Below are positions 1-8,200 of a stretch of 14,200 nt of DNA, one piece after another (within the stretch, counting starts at the first letter, position 1; the number at the start of each line of letters is the position of its first letter). Made by a program: the position numbers and the translations under genes. Origin of the DNA: Pirellulales bacterium (GTDB lineage: Bacteria; Planctomycetota; Planctomycetia; Pirellulales; JAICIG01); assembly GCA_025924495.1 (NCBI GenBank), contig JAICIG010000189.1, positions 1 to 14,200 of the forward strand. Direction: 5' to 3'. Under the pieces are notes generated by a model. The model ran no database searches. It was given only the letters and a program-made list of their open reading frames with translations, and was not told the origin of the DNA.

Positions 1-1572
1 AGAGAACCTGAGCCGTGCCCCCAGAATTTACTAGGCACTTTACTACACAGAATAACTACACTCATCATTGTTGCGATCACTGGGGTTTGGTCAATATCTG
101 CATTAAGTAGGGCGTATTCTGCAGAAGACGAGTGTAGACCAAACATAGTACTCATACTTGCCGACGATTTGGGCTATGGCGATCTGGGCTGCTATGGACA
201 ACAGAAGATTCGCACCCCCAACATCGATCGCCTGGCGGCCGAGGGAATGCGGTTCACGGCGATGTATTCCGGTTGCAATGTCTGCGCTCCGTCGCGTTGC
301 GTGTTGATGTCGGGCAAGCACACGGGCCACGCCTACATTCGCAACAATCGCGGCGGGGTCGGGCAGGCAGGCCAAGGGACGGAAGGCCAGGAGCCCGTGC
401 CGCCTGGCGAACTGAAACTGCCGCTCTCGCTCCAGCAACTGGGCTACACGCTAGGCGGCTTCGGCAAGTGGGGCCTGGGCCCGGTAGGCAGCACGGGCGA
501 TCCGCTCAAGCAGGGCTTCGATCGCTTCTTCGGCTACAACTGCCAGGGTGTCGCTCACAATTACTACCCGACGCATCTGTGGGACAACGACCGCCGGGTG
601 GAGCTCAACAACCCCGACTTTTCGGCCCACCAGAAACTGCCGGACGGCGCCGACCTCAATGATCCAGCGACTTATGCTCGCTTTTCCGGCCGCGATTTCG
701 CGCCCGACCTGATTACCGAACAGGCCCTGCGCTTCATGCGAGAAAACCGCGACCGGCCCTTCTTCCTCTATTATCCGACGACCGTTCCGCACCTGGCGTT
801 GCAAGTGCCGGAAGACTCGCTCAAGGAGTACGAAGGCGCCTTTCCAGAACAGCCCTATCCGGGCGGACGCGGCTATCTGCCGCAGCGCACGCCGCACGCA
901 GCTTATGCCGCGATGGTCACGCGGCTGGATCGCGAAGTCGGTCGGTTGATGAAGCTGGCCGCGGAACTCGGTCTCGACGAGCGGACGATCTTCGTATTCA
1001 CCAGCGACAATGGCCCGCTGTACGACCAGTACGGCGGCACGGACGACGAGTTCTTCAACAGCGCCGGCGGTTTCCGCGGCCGCAAAGGTTCGTTCTACGA
1101 AGGGGGCTTTCGTGTGCCGGGCATCGTGCGTTGGAAAGACAAGATAGCGCCGGGAACTGTCAGCGATCGGGTCGTTGGCTTCGAAGATTTTTTGCCGACC
1201 TTGCTCGAGCTAATTGGCGCCAAGAACGCTGTACCGCCAGGAACGGACGGCATCAGCTTTGCGCCCACGCTGTTAGGCCAGGCACAACCGCCGCGGCCGT
1301 TCTTGTATCGCGAGTCGCCCGGTTACGGCGGCCAGCAGAGCGTGCGTGTCGGCGATTGGAAGGCGATTCGCCTCAACCTTCACCCGGGCCCGAAGGCCAA
1401 GAATCAGCAGCCCGGCGAGATCGAGCTGTATAACCTCGCCGAAGATCCGGCCGAAACAACCAACGTATCGGCTGAGCATCCCGAGGTGGTAGAGAAGATG
1501 AAAGCCTTGATGGAGTCGCAGCACGCCAAGTCCGAGGTCTTTCCGCTGCGGGCGATCGACGGCGGGTCATGA
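1..1572 (+). CDS. Exported formylglycine-dependent sulfatase (arylsulfatase A-like), 5' end outside window
   Basis: Hydrolyses sulfate esters, probably on a polysaccharide, in the periplasm or outside the cell. The frame is open from base 1 without an in-frame ATG, GTG or TTG before base 169, so the start most likely lies left of the window; 523 residues are visible. The TTG at 169 cannot be the true start, because the metal-binding Asp-Asp pair (visible residues 55-56, in ILADD) lies before it. A hydrophobic stretch at residues about 20-35 followed by AYSA/ED (cleavage after about 41) looks like a signal peptide. The C-x-P-S-R active-site motif is CAPSR with Cys95, the residue converted to formylglycine. 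Other family residues are Lys156 (GFGKWG), His264 (TVPHLA), Asp336-Asn337 (SDNGP) and Lys362 (GRKGSF). The C-terminal part (DWKAI, ELYNLAEDPAE) is typical and complete. The first 170 bases are clearly poorer in GC than the rest. The family is certain; the substrate cannot be read from the sequence. Confidence 0.95.
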   Translation, partial: REPEPCPQNLLGTLLHRITTLIIVAITGVWSISALSRAYSAEDECRPNIVLILADDLGYGDLGCYGQQKIRTPNIDRLAAEGMRFTAMYSGCNVCAPSRCVLMSGKHTGHAYIRNNRGGVGQAGQGTEGQEPVPPGELKLPLSLQQLGYTLGGFGKWGLGPVGSTGDPLKQGFDRFFGYNCQGVAHNYYPTHLWDNDRRVELNNPDFSAHQKLPDGADLNDPATYARFSGRDFAPDLITEQALRFMRENRDRPFFLYYPTTVPHLALQVPEDSLKEYEGAFPEQPYPGGRGYLPQRTPHAAYAAMVTRLDREVGRLMKLAAELGLDERTIFVFTSDNGPLYDQYGGTDDEFFNSAGGFRGRKGSFYEGGFRVPGIVRWKDKIAPGTVSDRVVGFEDFLPTLLELIGAKNAVPPGTDGISFAPTLLGQAQPPRPFLYRESPGYGGQQSVRVGDWKAIRLNLHPGPKAKNQQPGEIELYNLAEDPAETTNVSAEHPEVVEKMKALMESQHAKSEVFPLRAIDGGS

Positions 1573-1600
1573 TGCCTCGGCTCTTGCCTCGCTGATTGCC

Positions 1601-2209
1601 ATGAACGACGAGGAGCCTCAACCGCCGGATCTAGCACGGAGAGTGTGGAACTTCGCCGTAGCGGCTGCGGACTTCGCACGCGACGGGTTTGTCGTGGTCG
1701 ACGAAGCAACGTATCAGGCTCGGCTGGCGGTATGCGATCGTTGCGAGTTGCGGCAAGAGGCGCTTTGCACGGAGTGCGGCTGCTACATCAAGGCGAAGGC
1801 CGCCGGCCGCGCCTGGTCATGCCCGATCGGCCGTTGGGACGTTCCAGACATCAGCGTGCTGCCGCAGCAGTTGCAGTTTACGCTCTTGGCGGAGGAACTG
1901 CCCCCAGGATTCGGCGCTCTGGTCGGCACTTATCTGCTCGAGCGACAGCCCGAGAATGACATCGCCGCAATCGGACATTTCCGCGCCGTCTGGCAAGCGT
2001 TTGTACCGGCCAACACGCGCGGCCTGACTGTTGCTCGCCTCGAGGCAAGCGAACGCGGCGCGACGTTGCGTTTTTTTGACGACGCCGGGCAGGCATCGCC
2101 GCTTGTCTGGCAGCGAATTGGCTCGACGATTCCGTTTTTGTTTACTGGCCCCATGCCGCTGGAGCCCGCTTCGCCGGCATGTACGACCGTCACGCTTTGG
2201 CCGGAGTGA
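1601..2209 (+). CDS. Cys-rich protein with a zinc-ribbon-like N-terminal half, function unknown
   Basis: This 202-residue protein starts at an ATG 28 bp after the sulfatase stop, so the two may share a transcript; I see no good Shine-Dalgarno sequence. A cluster of six cysteines lies at residues 45-74: C45-x2-C48, C56-x2-C59-G-C61 and C74-P-I-G-R-W. The CxxC...CxxCGC...K...CPxGxW pattern occurs in many small uncharacterised bacterial and phage proteins and suggests a metal-binding knuckle (inference). Residues 1-40 look helical and are preceded by nothing resembling a signal peptide. The last 115 residues carry no motif I recognise; they are mixed hydrophobic and polar with alternating beta-like stretches and no membrane segment, ending in TVTLWPE. 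The gene is convergent with the giant gene downstream. The position and Cys pattern make it a convincing gene; its role is unknown. Confidence 0.8.
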   Translation: MNDEEPQPPDLARRVWNFAVAAADFARDGFVVVDEATYQARLAVCDRCELRQEALCTECGCYIKAKAAGRAWSCPIGRWDVPDISVLPQQLQFTLLAEELPPGFGALVGTYLLERQPENDIAAIGHFRAVWQAFVPANTRGLTVARLEASERGATLRFFDDAGQASPLVWQRIGSTIPFLFTGPMPLEPASPACTTVTLWPE

Positions 2210-2217
2210 GCGGCGCC

Positions 2218-2248
2218 GAATTCTGAAGAATTCCGTTACGAACGTTCG
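2218..2248. terminator. Palindromes in the convergent junction, possible weak bidirectional terminator
   Basis: The 60 bp between the two convergent stop codons hold two palindromic elements. One is GAATTC-TGAA-GAATTC at 2218-2233, giving a 6-bp stem with a 4-nt loop. The other is the perfect 10-bp palindrome CGAACGTTCG at 2239-2248. Neither is followed by a T-run, so a classical Rho-independent terminator is not shown; the assignment rests mainly on location between converging genes. Confidence 0.3.
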
Positions 2249-2269
2249 GTCGATCCGCGAGCCTCTTTC

Positions 2270-5200
2270 TCAATGCGGATAAAGCGCCAGCGTTACGTGC
2301 CCCGCCGCGGGAGCGGGCGGCGTGCTGCGGTACTCGTTTGAGTCAATGATCTCCAACTCAACTTGTCGCTGTGAGGCGCCGGCTAAGAACTCGTTGACAT
2401 AGTGCGTCAGCTCGACATCGGTCGGCGTGCGGTTCAGGTACTGCTTGATAAAGGCGGTGGTCAGGTTGCGGAAGTTTTCGCTGCTGCGCACAAAGCCGAG
2501 CACGACTTGTTGCCGGGTTAAAGCATTGGAGTCGAGAGCGGTCGTCCAGAATTTCAGACCATCGCTGTCGGGCTCGCGATTGAGCAACCGTTCGTAGAGC
2601 GTCGTCACCCAGGCGGCGTTTGGCGACTGGGTGGGATGTGAGCGCCCGGCTGAGGCGAAGAACTCCGCCGAGCTGATCATGCCCGAGACCACGTTGTCCG
2701 GTCCGCCGTCGCGTTTCCAAACCTGGTCTCGCCAATATGCCAAGCCCGACGCGTCGGCCTGCCGCAACAGGTATTGCTGGTAGTACTGCGTAATGATCGG
2801 ATCGAGCCGTTCGTTGCTCTCGAAAATACCTTGGGCCACCACGCTGTACGGCTGTCCGGCGGCGATCAACCCGGACCAGTACTGGAGCCCGCCGTCTTCC
2901 GCCGAGCGGCCGAGCACCTGGTGATACAACTTGTCGACGATGCTGGCCGTATAGGAAAGCAAGGTGACCGTCACGGTATTGCCAGCCGTCGCGCCTTCGT
3001 TGACCTGGTAAGTGAAGCGATCGATGCCCTGGAAGCTGGCATTCGGAGAGTAGTTGAACGAACCGTCCGCATTCAGCGTCAAGGTTCCATGCGTGGTCGA
3101 AGAAACCAGCGTCGCGGTCAGCGCCTGATGTTGACCGTCGTTGGAGACATCGTTCGATAAGATGCCCGTAACGCCGCTGCCCGCACTGGTTCCGCCGGCG
3201 GAAAGGACGAACGTGTCGGGCTTCGCCGTCGGCGCCGGCGCTACGACCAACAGCGTGAAGAGTTGCGTCGTATCGGGGCCCTGGCCGTTATGCGCTGTGA
3301 TGGTGATCTGGTACGTGCCCGCCGAGCCGATCGCGGGCGTGCCGGCCAAGACGCCTGTCGCGCCGTTGAGGGTGATGCCCGCCGGCAGTCCACCTGTCTC
3401 GCTGAAGGTCGGCGGCGGATAACCGTTCGCAGCGATTGTAAATGTGCCGGGCACGCCGGCGGTGAACGTCGTCGAGTTTCCGCTGGTAATGTCTGCAGCC
3501 GTAGCGGCCGGTTCGATGCCCGAGAAGTTGATCGGCTTGTCGCCGGCAAATTGCCACTTGCCCGAGGCGCCCGTCGCTCGGTCGATCGTTTGTGTCAAAG
3601 TTCCGCCGGGCGGCACGACCAGCGTATCGCCTGGCAGCGCTGGCGGATTGGGCAGCCCGCCGTTGATGTTGAAGGTGACCGCCGCACTAGGAGTCACGTG
3701 GAACGTGTCTCCGGCTGTCGGGCTGTCGCCGCCGGTTACGGTGACGGCGGTGACGTCCGAATCGAAGGCGACCAGCGGCGCCGCATCGCGGCTAACGCTC
3801 GTACCGTTGATCAAGTAATTGTGTGCGCTGGCGCTGCCGTGATCGGTAATCGTTAAGGATGCGCCTATCGCGCCGTTGAACGTCAAACCGTTCGGCAAAC
3901 TGGCGCCGTTTGCGTAATCGATCGTCAGCGCCGAGGCGCCTTTCGCAGCGGCGCTGGCGCCACTGACGGTTCCTTGAATTAAAATCGTGGCATCGTCATC
4001 GTTATCCCCCGCCCCGGCAAGCAGCGTGACGGAGGACGAGTCGGACCTCACGACGCTCTTCGGCAATAAGGAAATCCCATCGGCCGATTGCAGGACCACC
4101 GTGCGGTCAATGGCCGGCTGGCCCTGGGCCGGTGGGAGGCCCGCCGCTTGCACGTTAACGTTCGGCGGCACGACGATATTATCGTCGGCGCCGTTCGGGG
4201 AAGACTCCGTTGCCGACTCGGCCGTGGTGGCGGTCAGCTTGCCTCCCACGGAGAGGTCGGTTGCAAACGTCAGCGATCCGCCGGTGACGTTAATCGTCGT
4301 ATCCAGGGCGGCAAACGACGTCATCAGTCCGTCGACTGCGGCGATGGTCAGCGGACCCTGGTTGCGGATCATCGTCACTTGGCCTTGGTTGGAGAAAGCC
4401 AGATTCCCAACAGCCAGGTCAATTGGCGTGGCGTTGCCGTTGCCAATGCCGCCGCTGGCGCGAAGCGCCAGATTGGGCGCCGTAATTTTGCCGCCGTTCA
4501 GCGTGAAGATCTGACCGAGGTTCTCCAAGTCGAGCGTGGTCCACGTGCCCGGCGCATTGTGTGGGGCGGAAATCGGCGCGTTGATGCCAATGCCATTGGT
4601 GCAAGCCGGCGCATCAATCTGCAAAACGCCCGCTGTAATCTGGTTCAAGTCGGACTGCGTCAAGCTGAGCGAACTCGGCACGGCGGCGCCGAGGAACACG
4701 GGCCACTGGGGCTGGTCCGACGCAATCTCGAGTCGCCCGGCGCCGGCATTGACGGCGGCCTGCAAGGCCAGGTAATCGGTGAAGAAATCGATTGCGCCGC
4801 CGGCGGAGACAATCGGCTGGGCGACCGTCAACTTCGTGCCGTGGGTGTTTTCGGTCAACACCGTCTGACCGCCGTTGGTGGAAATGCCGTTGACGCCATC
4901 AATCGAGTTCACATCCAGATCGATCGTATTTGAAACCACGAACGTCGCGTTCTGATTGCCGACGGCGCCGGCGAGGTTGGAGATCTGATTGCGGATCAAG
5001 CCGCCGACCAGCTCAACGTTGCCGGCTGCTTGCACCGCCAGGTTCGTCACCTGCAATTTGGCGCCGACGGCCTCGATAATGGCGCCGCCGCTGGCCAGCG
5101 ACAAAGTCTTCCAGCCAGCCGGCTGCACGATGTCAGCGGAGATCGTAATGTCGCCCGCGTTGTTTTTGTCGCCGATTCGTACCACGCCGGCCGTGATCTG

Positions 5201-8200
5201 GTTCAGGTCGTCTTGCGAGATGCCGAGCTTGCCCATGCTCGGATTCGTACCCAGGTCAATCGGCTCGGCGCCGGTCGCTTGCCTGAGCGTGACGACGCCA
5301 TTGCCGGCATTGACGCCCGCCGCCAGGATTACGTGGTCGGCGTTAATCGTGATGTCGCCGCTATTCGAGCGGATGGCGCCCAAGATCGCCGCCGACTGCA
5401 GCGAGAGCGTGCCGCCCGCGCCCGTCGATACCACGATCGGCGCCTTGTCCACGGCAATCAGCGCAGCGCCCATTCGGCTGCTCTCATTGAAGAAGATGCT
5501 GCCGCCGGCTGTCGCCGTAACGCCATAGCCCACGCCGGCGGCTCGTGCCGTAGAACCTTCGTCCAGCGTAATGTCGCCGCCGGCGTTCAGCACCACCGGC
5601 CCGCCGCCTGTGACGGAGCCAAACTGCCCCGGCGTACCCAACACCAAGTTTCCATCGGCGATCAGCGTTGCTGTCTTATTGGTAATGCCTTCGATATTGA
5701 CCGCCTGCTGGTTCCCCCCGTCGACGATATTCGCCCCGGCGCCGATCGCATGAACGGTAATGTTGCCCGCGCCAGTTGCGGCTTCGGTGGCAACGTTTTC
5801 GCCGGCGTTCGTAATGTTGATCGTGCCATGATTGGTCAGGACGATATCTCCCGATCCGCCGAGCACCTTGACCCCTTGGAAGACGTCGTTGGCAAAACCG
5901 ATCGTCAGCGAACCTGGGTTGCGGGAATTGTTGTCGAGGTAGATTCCGCCCGACGTCGTCGTTTGGGCGACGACAGCAGGAACCTGCGTCAACAGAGGCG
6001 CATTTGCGGCGCCAATGCCGGTAGTGGCGGTCAGCGAGAGCTGGGCGGCAATCAGTTGTATTTGCGACGAGCTATTGACGATAGCGCCGGCCGTGCTGTT
6101 GATCTCGATGGAATGAGCAGTGATCCCGCCGCCGAGCGTAATATCGCCAGGGGCGTTGAGCTCGACGTCCATTCCGCTGATTATGCCGTTATTGGTTAGA
6201 GCAGCATCTTGATCGGCGTCGCCGGCGCCGGCGAAAAAGGCCACCGTTTGCCCCTGCAAGAGAGCGCCCGAATTGATGAGGATACTATCCGCCGCATTGA
6301 AGCTGAGGGGCGAATTCGAACCCAGCACTGCGGCCGAGTCGATCACGATATCGTCTTCCGGCGGCTGCCCGCTCTCATTGGCTGTTTCGGTCGTAATGGC
6401 TGTCAATCCTCCGCCGGGCCCCAGCAACCCGTCGAAGATCAGCCGCCCGCTCACTGCCAGCGTCGTGATTCCGACGCTGGTTGATGTGTTGAGGCCGTCG
6501 ACGCTGGCGATCGTGAGAACGCCCGTGCCATGGACATATACGGGCCCGCCGCTCGCGAAGGCCAGTTTCGATGCCGCCACTTCCAGCGGAGCGTTGCCGC
6601 CGACGGCCACGCCCGAATGCAGCGCCAGATTCGGCGCCGTCAACACGCTCCCCGCCACCGACGTAATCGTGCCGCCGTTACTCCATAGATCCAGCGTGTT
6701 CCAGGCGCCGGGACCGGACGTTGGCGACGAAATGGGTGCAGCAACCTGAATGCCGCCCATGGCGGAGCTCGCGCCGATTTGCAGCACGCCCGCGGTAATC
6801 TGGTTCAAATCAGATTGCAACAAGCTAAGCGAACCCGTTGCGGCGGCTCCCAACACAATCGACTCTACGCTGCTAAAAGCGTCGAGTTCAACGCGGCCGG
6901 AGCCGGCATCGACTGCGGCATTGAGACTCATGAGGAATCCGGACAGAACGATGTTGCTCGAACCAGAAATGATTGGCTGTTTGACGGAGAGCAACGTGGT
7001 GGCGGCTGTGAGCTTCACGCTTCCGCCGCTTTGCCCCGCCGCCGCCAACGTGTTGATGCCTGAGACGCCGTCGACGCTGGCGATCGTTAAGGTCTGTTGA
7101 TTGGTGAACACGAACGGCTGATTGCTGGTCGTACCGGCCAGGTTCGACACGGCGCCGTCAAGCACCTGGACCCCGCCCAGGCCTTCGACATCGAGATTCG
7201 TGACGCCGAGCGGCGCCAGGTTCGAGTCCGTGATTTGCCCGCCGCTCAACAGCGACAAGGTGTTCCAACCGCCTGAAGCGAAAATTGACTGGGTGACCTT
7301 GATCTCGCCCAAATTGGCCGTGTCGCCGATGCGCAGCACGCCGGCAGTGACGTGGTTCAAATCGGCCTGCGATAGACCCAAGCCTCCGCTGACTGGGTTC
7401 GTTCCCAGGTCGATCCCCAGCGAGCCGGTCGCCTGCTTCAAGCTGACGGCGCCGTTGCCCGCATTGACATTGCCGGTCAGCACCATGGCATCGGCCACAA
7501 TCGTAATATTGCCATCCTTACTGGTCAGATTGCCCGAGCTGACCGTGAGCGTGCCGCCGCCCAAGGCCGTCAGGTTGATTTTGCCGCCAGGAGCTGAGTT
7601 CGTGCCGGAGACAGAGACATTGCCCGTCTGGTTCACGACTTGAATATCGCCGCTGGTGGAATTGGATACGGTCAAAGTCGCTACAGAGACTTCGATTGGG
7701 GCCGCCGCGGCATCGATGCCAGACGCGGTCACGCCGATGCCCTTCGCCGCTTGCAGTGACAACGTCGCCGAGGTCACGTTGTTCGTGCCCACGGGCGGAT
7801 CGTTGGCGTCGAGAATGGCGCCATGATTGCTGACCAGCGTCACGATGGCGCCCGGCGAATTAATGGAGTTGATGCGAAGATCGCCGTCGGAGACTAACAC
7901 GGCATAATCGGCGGCCGCAATCCAGCCCAGAGCGTCGATCGAAGAGTCGCTATCGGTGTCGCCGACACCCGCGGTTAGACTCACGCCGGGGGCTACGAGA
8001 TTGCTTGCCGCGGCAATGGAGATGTGATCGGCGGCGCTAATATTGATTTTCGAGCCCGCGCCAACATTGATGTGCGAGTCGATGATCACATCGTCCTCAG
8101 GCGGATTGGCGCCTTCGTTGGCCGTTTCATTGGCCGAGACCTGCAACGCCAGGCCGCTGTAAACGTTGGCCGCGAAGGTAATCGGACCCGTGGCAGTTAA

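Noticed and set aside
169..171. TTG as the sulfatase start
   Set aside because: It would remove the signal peptide and the two metal-binding Asp residues. The conserved reading clearly continues upstream to base 1.
5030..6199. A 389-codon open frame on the plus strand
   Set aside because: It is antisense to the giant gene, in a region where the minus-strand protein shows conserved repeats. The composition is typical of a mirror frame.
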